Of a DNA stretch of 64,000 nt, positions 50,134 to 60,672 are shown in pieces (position 1 is the stretch's first letter; the number at the start of each line of letters is the position of its first letter). The translations under genes and the position numbers were made by a program. The DNA comes from an uncultured Halomonas sp. (GTDB lineage Bacteria; Pseudomonadota; Gammaproteobacteria; Pseudomonadales; Halomonadaceae), in the NCBI RefSeq assembly GCF_947501415.1, contig NZ_CANMVL010000001.1, forward strand, positions 62,001 through 126,000. Reading direction: 5' to 3'. The notes under the pieces are model-generated. The model was not told the DNA's origin. It searched no databases and was given only the letters and a program-made list of their open reading frames with translations.

Positions 50134-50592
50134 TCAGTAACGGGGAGCGTCGAGCTTCTCGCCATCCTGGCTATCGGCCTCCTTGAGACCGAAGTCCTCT
50201 GACAGGGTGCCGCCCGAGCCGTCGGCGTAGTCCCGGGGCGCTGGAGGAGAGTTATCGCTCCCTTCATCGGCAGCGGTTGCGGCTTCATCCATGGCCAGAC
50301 CACGGGCCGGCCGAGAGCGTGCACCGAGGGTGTCGGCGTCCGCGGCGAGGCGCGTGGCCAGCGCCTCGCCATTCTGGCGTAGCGTCTCCGTCAGCCGGCC
50401 GACCTCGTCGAAGTGTTCATCCATGCCATCGCGCAGGGCCGAAAGCTCCCTGTCACGTTCGGCCAGGCGCTGGCGCAGGCGCTGCATGCCGTCGGCGCCG
50501 GAATTGAGCAGATGGTATCCCAGTGCCCCCAGGCCGATGCCGGCCAGCAGGCAGGCAATGGCTAGAATCCAGTTGATGTTGCTCTCGTCCAC
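50134..50592 (-). CDS. zapG: ZapG/YhcB, DUF1043 division-associated membrane protein
   Basis: 152 residues. N-terminal membrane helix (WILAIACLLAGIGLGALGYHLL), then a coiled coil (MQRLRQRLAERDRELSALRDGM) and a low-complexity acidic tail, the DUF1043 pattern. YhcB contributes to cell division and envelope balance in E. coli. Divergent from zapE, as in many gammaproteobacteria. Confidence 0.9.
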   Translation of the reverse strand: MDESNINWILAIACLLAGIGLGALGYHLLNSGADGMQRLRQRLAERDRELSALRDGMDEHFDEVGRLTETLRQNGEALATRLAADADTLGARSRPARGLAMDEAATAADEGSDNSPPAPRDYADGSGGTLSEDFGLKEADSQDGEKLDAPRY

Positions 50593-50679
50593 GTCGGTCT
50601 CCCTGCAGCGGTGAACGATCCTGCGGCCGACGTTACGGCGAGCGGATCCGATGGTGGGGCGTTGGCCCCGACGCGCACT

Positions 50680-50710
50680 ATTATAGGGTCGAGCCTAGGC
50701 GATGGGTCAA
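50680..50710 (-). promoter_or_regulatory. Candidate promoter of zapG
   Basis: Minus strand: TTGACC at 50710-50705 and a perfect TATAAT at 50685-50680, with a long 19-base spacer. A perfect TATAAT also occurs on the plus strand at 50752-50757, well placed for zapE, but without a clear -35. Confidence 0.45.
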
Positions 50711-50797
50711 CGCGTGCTGGCACCAGCGATGCGCTTCGTTGTTCAGGCGCGTATAATATGCCTCCTGTCGAAGCCGAAACAGGCCGTTTTCGTCCCC

Positions 50798-51967
50798 ATG
50801 AATGCCGTCAATCGAGACACTCGTCCGACCCCCATGGCCCGCTATCGGGCCGACCTGGAACGCGACGACTTCCAGTATGATGCCGCCCAGGCCCAGGCCG
50901 TGGAGCATCTGCAGCGTCTCTATGATGATCTGTTGCGTTCGCCCCAGGCACCTTCCCGCGCCGCCTCGTCGGGCGGCGGGCTTGCCTCGCGCGTGGCGGG
51001 GCTGTTCGGCAAGCGAGCGCGCAGTGAGCCCGTCGAGCCGGACCTGCCGACGATTCGCGGCCTCTACTTCTGGGGAGGCGTGGGGCGTGGCAAGACCTAT
51101 CTGGTGGATGCCTTCTACGAGTCCCTGCCTTTTCCCGAGAAGATGCGCACCCACTTTCACCGCTTCATGCAGCGGGTGCACAACGAGCTCGAGCACTACA
51201 AGGGCGAGAAGAACCCCCTGCGCCTGATCGCCGCCAAGTTCGCGGCCGAGGCCAGGGTGATCTGCTTCGATGAGTTCTTCGTCAAGGACATCACCGACGC
51301 GATGATCCTCGCCAATCTGCTCGAGGCGCTGTTCGAGCGTGGCGTGGTGCTGGTGGCAACGTCCAATATCGTGCCCGGCGAGCTCTACAAGGATGGGTTG
51401 CAGCGTGCGCGCTTCCTGCCGGCCATCGATCTGCTGGAGCGACACTGCGAGGTGGTCAATGTCGACTCGGGCATCGACTATCGGCTGCGAGCGCTCGAGC
51501 GTGCCGAGATATTTCATTCGCCGCTCGATGATGCCGCCGAGGTCGAGCTTGCGCGCAGCTTTCGCGAGATTGCCGGCCAGGATGGCGAGTCCGATGTGCC
51601 GCTGGAGGTCAATCATCGGGTGCTGCGCGCGCGCCGACTCCACGATGATGTGGTGTGGTTCGAGTTTCGCGAGCTCTGCGATGGGCCGCGCAGCCAGAAC
51701 GATTACATCGAGCTGGCGCGGGAGTTTCACTCGGTGCTGGTCTCCAATGTGCCGCGCATGGATGGGAAGTCCGATGATCAGGCGCGGCGATTCATCAATA
51801 TGGTCGACGAGTTCTACGACCGCGGTGTCAAGCTGCTGATGTCCGCCGAGGTGCCTGCCGAGTCACTCTATGGCGACGGCCGCCTCGAGTTCGAATTCAA
51901 GCGGACCCTCTCTCGCCTGCAGGAGATGCAGTCCCATGAGTACCTGGCTCTAGCCCACAAGCCTTAG
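50798..51967 (+). CDS. zapE: Cell division ATPase ZapE (AFG1-like)
   Basis: 389 residues from ATG 50798; ATG 50834 is possible, and neither has a clear ribosome site. Walker A GGVGRGKTYL, Walker B VICFDEFFVKDITDAM, and the typical TSNIVPGELYKDGLQRARFLPAIDLL. The C-terminal FEFKRTLSRLQEMQSHEYL agrees closely with E. coli ZapE. It binds FtsZ late in constriction and under stress. Confidence 0.95.
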   Translation: MNAVNRDTRPTPMARYRADLERDDFQYDAAQAQAVEHLQRLYDDLLRSPQAPSRAASSGGGLASRVAGLFGKRARSEPVEPDLPTIRGLYFWGGVGRGKTYLVDAFYESLPFPEKMRTHFHRFMQRVHNELEHYKGEKNPLRLIAAKFAAEARVICFDEFFVKDITDAMILANLLEALFERGVVLVATSNIVPGELYKDGLQRARFLPAIDLLERHCEVVNVDSGIDYRLRALERAEIFHSPLDDAAEVELARSFREIAGQDGESDVPLEVNHRVLRARRLHDDVVWFEFRELCDGPRSQNDYIELAREFHSVLVSNVPRMDGKSDDQARRFINMVDEFYDRGVKLLMSAEVPAESLYGDGRLEFEFKRTLSRLQEMQSHEYLALAHKP

Positions 51968-52077
51968 CCGGGCTGCGCCCGGAGCTGCAAGCCATACCCG
52001 GCTGTGTCGGGGGAGGGGCTATAAGCTGCAATCGATAAGTTTTAAGAAAATCCTTGCCGCCAGGCCTGGCGCCGGTA

Positions 52078-52107
52078 TTGCAGAGCAGGGCCGCACTCAT
52101 GTAGAAT
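52078..52107 (+). promoter_or_regulatory. Candidate promoter of rplM-rpsI
   Basis: TAGAAT at 52102-52107 (5 of 6) with a weak TTGCAG at 52078-52083, 18-base spacer; a GC-rich stretch (CGCGCG) follows, as in growth-controlled promoters. Confidence 0.5.
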
Positions 52108-52123
52108 TCGCGCGCTCTACTCG

Positions 52124-52146
52124 TTGGTCTCGCACGTCGAGACCAA
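52124..52146 (+). promoter_or_regulatory. Leader hairpin of rplM-rpsI
   Basis: Perfect nine-base stem, TTGGTCTCG (52124-52132) with CGAGACCAA (52138-52146), five-base loop, in the untranslated leader 74 bases before rplM. L13 represses its own operon through the leader in E. coli; this could be the matching site, by inference only. Confidence 0.5.
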
Positions 52147-52219
52147 CCAAGAAGAATAGGGAAGGTTCCATGCCGGTCATCCGGTGGCAGAACCCAATAC
52201 ACTTGATTGGTGAGATTTC

Positions 52220-52648
52220 ATGAAGACGTTCACTGCCAAACCGCAGTCCGTCGAGCGCGACTGGTACGTCGTCGACGCCGCGGACAAGACGCTCGGCCGA
52301 CTGGCCACCGAAATCGCTCGTCGCCTGCGCGGCAAGCACAAGCCGGAGTACACCCCCCACGTGGATGGCGGCGACTATATCGTCGTGATCAACGCCGAGA
52401 AGGTGAAGGTGACCGGCAACAAGGCCAAGGCCAAGACCTATTATCGTCACACCGGCTACCCCGGTGGCCTGCGCTCCATGACCTTCGACAAGATGCTTGA
52501 TCACGCTCCCGAGCGTATCATCGAGAGCGCCGTAAAGGGCATGCTGCCCAAGGGCCCCCTGGGTCGCGCCATGTACACCAAGCTCAAGGTCTACGCCGGT
52601 GCCGAACATCCGCACGCCGCCCAGCAGCCGCAAGAACTGAACATCTGA
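52220..52648 (+). CDS. rplM: 50S ribosomal protein L13
   Basis: 142 residues, [33 protein letters not shown], typical L13. First gene of the conserved rplM-rpsI pair, followed after 13 bases by rpsI. A 252-base leader region precedes it with promoter and hairpin. Confidence 0.99.
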   Translation: MKTFTAKPQSVERDWYVVDAADKTLGRLATEIARRLRGKHKPEYTPHVDGGDYIVVINAEKVKVTGNKAKAKTYYRHTGYPGGLRSMTFDKMLDHAPERIIESAVKGMLPKGPLGRAMYTKLKVYAGAEHPHAAQQPQELNI

Positions 52649-52661
52649 GGGAATCTTCGCC

Positions 52662-53051
52662 ATGACACAGCAATACTACGGTACCGGGCGCCGCAAGACC
52701 TCTACCGCCCGCGTTTTCATGAAGCCGGGCACCGGCAAAATCACCGTCAACAACCGTGAGCTGGACCAGTACTTCGGCCGCGTCACCGGCCGCATGGTCG
52801 TTCGTCAGCCCCTCGAGCTGACCGAGACCCTGGGTCAGTTCGACGTCTACGTCACCGTCAAGGGTGGCGGTGGCTCCGCCCAGGCCGGCGCGATTCGTCA
52901 CGGCATCACTCGTGCCCTGATGGCCTACAACGAAGACTTCCGTGCGCCGCTGCGTCAGGCGGGTTATGTGACCCGTGACGCGCGTGAGGTCGAGCGTAAG
53001 AAGATCGGTCTGCGCAAGGCGCGCCGTCGTCCGCAGTTCTCCAAGCGCTGA
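52662..53051 (+). CDS. rpsI: 30S ribosomal protein S9
   Basis: 129 residues, [20 protein letters not shown] at the start and the conserved basic tail [14 protein letters not shown] at the end, which reaches the P-site tRNA anticodon loop. Ends at a strong terminator. Confidence 0.99.
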   Translation: MTQQYYGTGRRKTSTARVFMKPGTGKITVNNRELDQYFGRVTGRMVVRQPLELTETLGQFDVYVTVKGGGGSAQAGAIRHGITRALMAYNEDFRAPLRQAGYVTRDAREVERKKIGLRKARRRPQFSKR

Positions 53052-53075
53052 TCACCAGCCGCCATGGAGTATGCG

Positions 53076-53106
53076 ACGCCCGGGTTATCAACCCGGGCGT
53101 TTCTTG
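53076..53106 (+). terminator. Terminator after rpsI
   Basis: Perfect 11-base stem (53076-53086 with 53090-53100), three-base loop, followed by TTCTTG. Confidence 0.88.
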
Positions 53107-53267
53107 TTCTGCGTCAACAATTTGTGCGCATCAAACCGTCCTGGTCAGGGTCCTTTTCCTTGTGCGCGGCGGCGCGATTTCTTAACATGTACCGCATTTG
53201 GTGTCCGTGGTCGCGGGGATGATGCCCGTGATGGGTCAACGGGTAAGCTGATGGGAGAAACCTTGAA

Positions 53268-53867
53268 ATGGCAGATAACGGCGTGAACAAGGGTCGGCGC
53301 CGTTTCCTCGTGGGTGCTACCACCGTTGTCGGTGGGATTGGTGCCGTCGGGGTTGCGGTCCCCTTTGTGGCTTCCTGGCAGCCGAGTGCCAGGGCGAGAG
53401 CGGCGGGTGCGCCGGTTCAGGCGGATGTGTCCAAGCTTGAGCCCGGTCAGCGCATGACCGTGGAGTGGCGTGGCAAGCCGGTGTGGATCGTCAACCGCAC
53501 GCCGGAGATGATCGAGCGCATCGAGTCCTTCGATGACTCGCGGCTTACCGACCCCACATCAGACGTGCCGCAGCAGCCGGCCTATATCGATGGTCCCCTG
53601 CGCTCCATCAAGCCCGAGATCGGGGTCCTGATCGGCATCTGTACCCACCTGGGCTGCTCACCGCTGTTCCGTCCCGAGCCCGATGCGGACGATGTGGGCA
53701 CCGACAACTGGCCGGGTGGCTTCTTCTGCCCCTGCCATGGCTCGCGCTTCGATCTGGCGGGCCGGGTATTCCGCGGGGTGCCGGCGCCCACCAACCTGGA
53801 GGTGCCGCCTTACCGCTTCGAGTCCGACGATATCATCATCGTCGGCGAAGATGAGGAGACTGCCTGA
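53268..53867 (+). CDS. petA: Ubiquinol-cytochrome c reductase Rieske iron-sulfur subunit
   Basis: 199 residues. Tat-type N-terminus (KGRRRFLVGATTVVGG) that stays as membrane anchor. Rieske ligands CTHLGCS and CPCHGSRFD hold the [2Fe-2S] cluster. Passes electrons from ubiquinol to cytochrome c1. TGATG overlap with petB; a 216-base promoter region precedes it. Confidence 0.98.
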   Translation: MADNGVNKGRRRFLVGATTVVGGIGAVGVAVPFVASWQPSARARAAGAPVQADVSKLEPGQRMTVEWRGKPVWIVNRTPEMIERIESFDDSRLTDPTSDVPQQPAYIDGPLRSIKPEIGVLIGICTHLGCSPLFRPEPDADDVGTDNWPGGFFCPCHGSRFDLAGRVFRGVPAPTNLEVPPYRFESDDIIIVGEDEETA

Positions 53868-55126
53868 TGGGTAACCCGAACAAGCCGATGGCGGAAAAGG
53901 GCTTGATGCGCTGGGTCGATGAGCGTTTCCCCGCGACGCAGATGTGGCAGGAGCACCTGTCCAAGTATTACGCCCCCAAGAACTTCAACTTCTGGTACTT
54001 CTTCGGCTCGCTGGCCCTGCTGGTGCTGGTCAATCAGATTCTTACCGGGATCTGGCTGACCATGAGCTACAACCCCTCCGCCGAGGGCGCCTTCGCCTCG
54101 GTCGAGTACATCATGCGCGATGTCGAATGGGGCTGGTTGATTCGCTACATGCACTCCACCGGCGCCACGGCCTTCTTCGTGGTCGTTTACCTGCACATGT
54201 TCCGCGGCCTGCTCTACGGCTCCTACAAGGCGCCCCGCGAGCTGGTGTGGATCTTCGGCATGGCGATCTATCTGGCGCTGATGGCGGAGGCCTTCATGGG
54301 TTATCTGCTGCCCTGGGGCCAGATGTCCTACTGGGGCGCCCAGGTGATCATCTCGCTGTTCTCCGCGATTCCGGTCATCGGTCCCGACCTGACCCAGTGG
54401 ATTCGTGGTGACTTCCTGATCTCCGGCATCACGCTCAACCGTTTCTTTGCCCTCCACGTGGTGGCACTGCCCATCGTGATCCTGGCGCTGGTGGTCCTGC
54501 ATATCATCGCCCTGCACGAGGTTGGTTCCAACAACCCCGATGGCATCGACATCAAGAAGAAGAAGGACGAGACCGGCAAGCCGCTGGATGGCATTCCCTT
54601 CCATCCGTACTACACGGTGAAGGATATCGTCGGCGTGGCTGTCTTCCTGTTCGTCTTCGCGGTGGTGATCTTCTACTTCCCCGAGGGTGGGGGCTACTTC
54701 CTCGAGAAGCCCAACTTCGAGCCGGCCAACCCGCTGAAGACGCCGGATCATATCGCCCCGGTGTGGTACTTCACGCCCTTCTACGCGATTCTGCGCGCGA
54801 TCACCTTCTCGCTGTTCGGGCTCGATGCCAAGTTCCTCGGCGTGATCTTCATGGGCGCGGCCATCGCGGTGCTCTTCGTGCTGCCGTGGCTTGACCGCAG
54901 TCCGGTGCGTTCCATGCGCTACAAGGGCTGGATGTCCAAGGTGATGCTGGTGCTGTTCGCGATCAGCTTTATCATTCTTGGGGTCCTGGGCGTGCTGCCG
55001 GCCACCGATGGTCGCACCGTGCTGGCCCAGGTGTGCACCGCCGTCTATTTCGCCTTCTTCCTGCTGATGCCGTTCTATACCCGGCTGGAGAAGACCAAAC
55101 CCGTTCCGGAGAGGGTGACTGGCTAA
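53867..55126 (+). CDS. petB: Cytochrome b subunit of the bc1 complex
   Basis: 419 residues, eight or nine membrane helices. Heme-b region HSTGATAFFVVVYLHMFRG and RFFALHVVALPIVIL. The Qo-site motif is PVWY (Val299) in place of the common PEWY; this variant is known from beta- and gamma-proteobacteria. Holds two b hemes and the quinone sites. Overlaps petA and petC by TGATG/TAATG junctions. Confidence 0.98.
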   Translation: MGNPNKPMAEKGLMRWVDERFPATQMWQEHLSKYYAPKNFNFWYFFGSLALLVLVNQILTGIWLTMSYNPSAEGAFASVEYIMRDVEWGWLIRYMHSTGATAFFVVVYLHMFRGLLYGSYKAPRELVWIFGMAIYLALMAEAFMGYLLPWGQMSYWGAQVIISLFSAIPVIGPDLTQWIRGDFLISGITLNRFFALHVVALPIVILALVVLHIIALHEVGSNNPDGIDIKKKKDETGKPLDGIPFHPYYTVKDIVGVAVFLFVFAVVIFYFPEGGGYFLEKPNFEPANPLKTPDHIAPVWYFTPFYAILRAITFSLFGLDAKFLGVIFMGAAIAVLFVLPWLDRSPVRSMRYKGWMSKVMLVLFAISFIILGVLGVLPATDGRTVLAQVCTAVYFAFFLLMPFYTRLEKTKPVPERVTG

Positions 55127-55893
55127 TGAAAAAGCAACTGTTCGCACTGCTCTTCGCGCTGGTGCCTCTCACGGCCATGGCCGCCGGAGGCGCGAGCGTC
55201 CCGTACTCCATGACGCCCGACCTCGATGACAAGGCGTCGTTGCAGCGGGGCATGCAGCTCTACACCAACTACTGCATGGGGTGTCACTCCCTGGAGCATC
55301 AGCGCTTCGCCCGTGCCGCGGAGGACCTGGGCATGCCCCAGGACCTGGTCGAGGAGAACCTGATCTTCTCCTCGGATCTGGCCTTCAACGACCAGATGCA
55401 TATCGCCATGAACAAGGACGATGCCGAGGCCTGGTTCGGTGCGCCGCCACCCGACCTGACCCTCGAGTCACGGCTGCGCGGCACCGACTGGATCTACTCC
55501 TACCTGCTCTCGTTCTACAAGGACCCGAGCACCGGTACCGGCGTGAACAATGCCGTCTTCGACATGGTGGCCATGCCCAACGTGCTCGAGCCGCTCCAGG
55601 GCGTTCAGGAGATGGTGTGTTCCGAGACCGATCGTCCGGTGGAGGGAGCCGAGCTTGATCCGCTGACCGGCAAGTACCAGTCCTGTGATGTGCTGCAGGT
55701 GACTCAGCCGGGCGAGCTGGAGCCGGATGAGTTCGAGGAGGCGGTCTACGACCTGACCAACTTCCTTGCCTATGTGGGTGAGCCATCCAAGCTGCAGGCC
55801 CAGACTCTGGCCCCGAAGGTGCTGATCTTCATCTTCATCTTCGGCGTCATCGCCTACCTGCTCAAGCGCGAGTACTGGCGCGATATCCACTGA
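55126..55893 (+). CDS. petC: Cytochrome c1
   Basis: 255 residues; ATG overlaps the petB stop (TAATG). Signal peptide KKQLFALLFALVPLTAMA, heme-binding CMGCH (about residues 46-50), and a C-terminal membrane anchor (VLIFIFIFGVIAYLLKREYW). Carries electrons from the Rieske protein to soluble or membrane cytochromes c. Confidence 0.97.
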   Translation: MKKQLFALLFALVPLTAMAAGGASVPYSMTPDLDDKASLQRGMQLYTNYCMGCHSLEHQRFARAAEDLGMPQDLVEENLIFSSDLAFNDQMHIAMNKDDAEAWFGAPPPDLTLESRLRGTDWIYSYLLSFYKDPSTGTGVNNAVFDMVAMPNVLEPLQGVQEMVCSETDRPVEGAELDPLTGKYQSCDVLQVTQPGELEPDEFEEAVYDLTNFLAYVGEPSKLQAQTLAPKVLIFIFIFGVIAYLLKREYWRDIH

Positions 55894-55912
55894 CCCGCCG
55901 GGTTGCAGCCAG

Positions 55913-55947
55913 ACGGGGGCGCATGGCCGAGGGCCACGCGCCCCCGT
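55913..55947 (+). terminator. Long hairpin after petC
   Basis: Outer ten-base stem (55913-55922 with 55938-55947) continuing after one mismatch into a five-base inner stem around a GAG loop. No U-tract, so it may be a processing or stabilising structure instead of a terminator. Confidence 0.6.
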
Positions 55948-56032
55948 GGCGTATGTGTCGCGTCAATCGCTTCCCCGCGGAGCGAGGCCCGCGTGTTATC
56001 ATGGTTATTCGATTTGATGCGAGGATTGTTTC

Positions 56033-56659
56033 ATGGGTGTAGTGGCCAAGCGGTCGTCGATGATCTTCTATTCCGGTGGCTCCGATCATTTCAGTCATCG
56101 GGTGCGTATCGTGCTCGCCGAGAAGGGTGTGGCGGTAGACATCGTGGAGGTCAACCCGGACCAGCCCCCCGAGGATCTCGCCGATCTCAACCCCTACAAC
56201 AGCGTGCCGACCCTGCTGGATCGCGATCTCGTGCTGTATGAGTCCAAGGTGATGATGGAGTACCTGGACGAGCGCTTCCCACACCCCCCGCTGCTGCCGG
56301 TCTATCCGGTGGCTCGTGCCCAGAGTCGCCTCTGGATGCACCGCATCGAGCGCGAGTGGTGCCCACTGGTGGAGCAGATCGAGCAGGGGAGCAAGAAGGA
56401 GGCGGACAAGGCGCGCAAGGAGCTGCGTGAGAGCCTCGTCGGTATCTCGCCCATCTTCGAGGACATGGCGTTCTTCATGAGCGAGGAGTTCACCCTGGTG
56501 GACTGCTGCCTGGCACCGATCCTGTGGCGACTGCCCGCCCTGGGTATCGAGCTGCCCGAGAAACAGGTGGCCCCCCTGCTCGACTATATGGAGCGAGTCT
56601 TCGAGCGAGACGGCTTCAAGGCGTCACTGAGCGAGCGCGAGCGCGAGATTCGCAGCTGA
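56033..56659 (+). CDS. sspA: Stringent starvation protein A
   Basis: 208 residues, GST-like fold lacking glutathione-binding chemistry. [16 protein letters not shown] and [30 protein letters not shown] agree closely with E. coli SspA. Binds RNA polymerase and aids stress, acid resistance and phage transcription. sspB follows after 53 bases. Confidence 0.96.
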   Translation: MGVVAKRSSMIFYSGGSDHFSHRVRIVLAEKGVAVDIVEVNPDQPPEDLADLNPYNSVPTLLDRDLVLYESKVMMEYLDERFPHPPLLPVYPVARAQSRLWMHRIEREWCPLVEQIEQGSKKEADKARKELRESLVGISPIFEDMAFFMSEEFTLVDCCLAPILWRLPALGIELPEKQVAPLLDYMERVFERDGFKASLSEREREIRS

Positions 56660-56712
56660 TACACTTTTCCCGGCCGCCTTCGGGTGGCCGGCCAACGCAG
56701 GAGGGAGAGGCG

Positions 56713-57201
56713 ATGGACTCCAGTCGTCCCAGCCTATCCAGTCGCCCCTACCTGGCCAGAGCCCTGTTCGAGTGGCTGCTGGACCATGACCTCACGCCCC
56801 ATATCGTGGTCGATGCCGAGCATCCCCAGGTGGAGGTGCCGCGACAGTTCGTACAGAATGGCCAGATCGTTCTCAACCTGTCGCCAAACGCCGTTCGTGA
56901 ACTCGCGATGGAGAATGACGCGATCAGTTTCGAGGCGCGCTTCGGTGGTCAGCCCATGCGGGTGATGGTGCCGAGTGATGCCCTGGTGGCCATCTATGGT
57001 CGCGAGAACGGTGTCGGAATGGTCTTCGGACATGAGCCGGTGATGCCCCAGCCGGCTGAGTCGGCCGAGGACGAGCTGCCGGCGCTGGCCGAGGTCGAGC
57101 GCGACGCCGATACCTCGCAGGAGAAGGAGGCGTCGGAAGAGAAGGGCGAGGGATCTCGACGGCCGCCCAAGGGCAAGCCCTCCCTGCGGGTGATCAAGTA
57201 G
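56713..57201 (+). CDS. sspB: ClpXP adaptor SspB
   Basis: 162 residues from ATG 56713, with GGAGAGG upstream. SsrA-tag-binding domain (RPYLARALFEWLLDHDLTPHIVVD... VMVPSDALVAIYGRENGVGMVF), a flexible acidic linker, and the C-terminal KPSLRVIK, which docks on ClpX. Delivers ssrA-tagged proteins to ClpXP. Confidence 0.96.
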   Translation: MDSSRPSLSSRPYLARALFEWLLDHDLTPHIVVDAEHPQVEVPRQFVQNGQIVLNLSPNAVRELAMENDAISFEARFGGQPMRVMVPSDALVAIYGRENGVGMVFGHEPVMPQPAESAEDELPALAEVERDADTSQEKEASEEKGEGSRRPPKGKPSLRVIK

Positions 57202-57230
57202 TTCTCATACTAGCGTGGTGATGGATCATG

Positions 57231-57267
57231 CAAGACGGCAGGCCCTGAGGCCTGCCGTCTTGCGTTT
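57231..57267. terminator. Bidirectional terminator between sspB and dolP
   Basis: Perfect 14-base stem (57231-57244 with 57249-57262), CTGA loop, then CGTTT. Convergent genes on each side. Confidence 0.88.
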
Positions 57268-57321
57268 GCAGCGAGCAGTCGAGCTGGTCCGGTTCAGTGG
57301 AGCCCGTTCAGTCGAGCCGGC

Positions 57322-58499
<1,178 letters not shown>

Positions 58500-58517
58500 T
58501 CAGGTTCCTGTGGCGGG

Positions 58518-58886
58518 TTAGTAGGCGTCGAAGGCGTTGACCACCCACTGGATGTCGAGTTCGGGTGGCAGGCCGGTGACGGCCACCACATCGAAGCGGC
58601 AGGGACATGATAGCCGGTTGTTCTGTAGATAAAAACGTGCCGCCCTGATCAGGCGGCGCTGCTTGGTGGCGGTTATGGTCTCGAGGGGGTGGCCGTGGCG
58701 GATATCGGCGCGATGGCGCACCTCGACGAAGACCAGGGTATCGCCATCGCGCATCACCAGATCCAGCTCACCTCCCTTGGCGTGCTGGTTGGTGGCCACC
58801 GGCTCGAGGCCGCGGTCGGTCAGCCAGGCCGCAACGAGGCGTTCGACTGCCTCGCCGCGGGCCCTGGCGTCACGGGGTCCGCTCAT
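58518..58886 (-). CDS. yraN: YraN family nuclease-like protein (UPF0102)
   Basis: 122 residues from ATG 58886; an ATG at 58928 would overlap lpoA more and adds a non-family extension. Restriction-endonuclease-like core: GGELDLVMRDGDTLVFVEVRHR, CPCRFDVVAVTG. Function unknown. Its start overlaps the end of lpoA by 17 bases. Confidence 0.9.
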   Translation of the reverse strand: MSGPRDARARGEAVERLVAAWLTDRGLEPVATNQHAKGGELDLVMRDGDTLVFVEVRHRADIRHGHPLETITATKQRRLIRAARFYLQNNRLSCPCRFDVVAVTGLPPELDIQWVVNAFDAY

Positions 58887-60621
58887 CGCCGAAAGCCCCT
58901 GGACTGAGTACCGGTTGCGGGACGCCATCTACGAAGCGTGCCCAGGGCAGCGTGCGCTGGATGCGTCCATCATGCCTGGCGCGCAGGGTGCCGGTCGCAC
59001 CAAACAGCTCGCTGTTCGAGACCAGCTGGAACTGGGGGAGTCGGCGTGCCAGCTCGAAGGCGTCGACCCCCATGGCGCTCAGGCGGAACAGGTTGGGGTC
59101 CGTCTCCTCGCGCAGGCTGCGATAGCTTGCGTTGAAGGGGAGGGCGTCCTCGCCGCCCGCCGCGGCATCGGGGATCTGCCAGGGGATATCCAGGAACATG
59201 ACACCATTCAGGTCGCCATCGAGGCGTGGGTTGAGTCGTCCGCTGAACAGATGTGAGGTGGCGTAGACCGGCAGCTTGTTGGCGCCATAGTAGTCGAGGG
59301 TAGGGGGGACCTGGCGCGCGTAGTCGGGCAGTGCCAGCATGAACAGGAGGTCAGGGCGACTCTCGGCAATGGTTCGGCGAGTGCTCTCGGTGGCGGAGGC
59401 GCCGGGGTTGTAGCGCACCGCCTTGGTGACCTTGCCGCCCTGGGCGCGCCATTCATCCCAGAAGGCTTCGCCGACCCGCTGACCCCAGCCGTTGTCCGGG
59501 ACCAGCAGGGCGGCGCGACGATGCCCGTCGTCCCAGGCGCGACGAGCGGCCTGCTTGGCTTCACCCTCGGCGGAGAGGCCGTACTGGAAGAGTCCTTCGG
59601 CGGCGTTGCTGGCACCCCTGCCGTAGTTGAGGGCCAGAGTGGGGAGTGGCACGCGATTGCGGCGCTCCAGCTCGCTCACCCGATCCTTGTTGAGCGGGCC
59701 GATGACCACCTGGGCGCCGCGATTCTGGGCCTCCCGGTAGAGCGACTCGAGATTGCCGGAGGTGCTGTCGATAAAACTGAGGCGAACGTTGGCATCGTTT
59801 GAAAGACGGTGCCGGGTGCGGATGCCTTCGCCGATCGCCGTGGCGATACGCGACAGGGCGCCGGATTCGGGCAGCAGCACGGCAATATGCTGCACCTCCT
59901 GGCCGCTCAGTTCGCGCAGGGCGATGAGATCTGCCGGCAGGCGTCGTGCCGCCGGGTGGCGCTGGTTACGGCTGCGCCACTCGTCCAGGCGAAGGAAGAG
60001 GCGGTCGATATTGCCATCGCCACTGCGCACCGCCTCCACCAGCGCCACCCAACCGCGGGCCAGGGCGCCCTGGCGCTCGCCAAGCTCTGCCAGTCGCCGC
60101 TGATCGAGCTCTCCCAGGGCTCGCCAGATGGGGTCGTTAAGCGCCTCGTCATCGGACTCAGTCTGTACCAGCAGCAGGGCCTTGGCTGCGGCGAAGGGGT
60201 TGTCCCGCTCGAGCAGGGCCAGACCGCGTTGTTCGCGCAGGGCCAGTGTCTGGCTGCGGCTGAGGGCGAGGCCGTCGAGATCCTGAGTGGCCTGGATCAC
60301 GGCCTCGGGATCGCCCTCGCTCTCGCCGAGATCGGCCAGCAGGAGCGCCCAGCGAGTCAGGGGATCGCCGGCGAGTTGCGATCGATCAATCTGACGAGCG
60401 ATCTCGAGTGCCTGGGTGCGCTGGCCCTGGCGTGCTAGGATATCCGCCGCTTCCAGTCGAGTGCGGGCCGCTCGGGCCGGTTCCTGTTGCTGGGCCTGTT
60501 CGAGTAGCGTGGCGGGGTCGTCATCGGTGACGCGCTCGTCGATGCCCGGCTGGTAGGCGCAGCCGGCCAGCAGCAGCGCGAGAAGCGCAGTGGCCAGCAG
60601 GCCTCGTGTCAGTTTGAGCAT
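58870..60621 (-). CDS. lpoA: Outer membrane lipoprotein LpoA, PBP1a activator
   Basis: 583 residues. Lipobox LLAGC (Cys21). N-terminal TPR-like helical part and a C-terminal periplasmic-binding-like fold (HIAVLLPESGALSRIATAIGEGI, VVIGPLNKDRVSELERR, LFMLALPDYARQVPPTLDYY). LpoA reaches through the wall to activate PBP1a. Divergent from rsmI, 51 bases apart. Confidence 0.93.
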   Translation of the reverse strand: MLKLTRGLLATALLALLLAGCAYQPGIDERVTDDDPATLLEQAQQQEPARAARTRLEAADILARQGQRTQALEIARQIDRSQLAGDPLTRWALLLADLGESEGDPEAVIQATQDLDGLALSRSQTLALREQRGLALLERDNPFAAAKALLLVQTESDDEALNDPIWRALGELDQRRLAELGERQGALARGWVALVEAVRSGDGNIDRLFLRLDEWRSRNQRHPAARRLPADLIALRELSGQEVQHIAVLLPESGALSRIATAIGEGIRTRHRLSNDANVRLSFIDSTSGNLESLYREAQNRGAQVVIGPLNKDRVSELERRNRVPLPTLALNYGRGASNAAEGLFQYGLSAEGEAKQAARRAWDDGHRRAALLVPDNGWGQRVGEAFWDEWRAQGGKVTKAVRYNPGASATESTRRTIAESRPDLLFMLALPDYARQVPPTLDYYGANKLPVYATSHLFSGRLNPRLDGDLNGVMFLDIPWQIPDAAAGGEDALPFNASYRSLREETDPNLFRLSAMGVDAFELARRLPQFQLVSNSELFGATGTLRARHDGRIQRTLPWARFVDGVPQPVLSPGAFGDERTP

Positions 60622-60672
60622 GAATCCTTCCTTTATTCATCCGTCGTATCGGGAGCCCGCCCAGGAGGCGAC

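Noticed and set aside
53810..55147. A 445-codon minus-strand frame opposite petB
   Set aside because: Histidine- and arginine-rich shadow of cytochrome b; no family resemblance.
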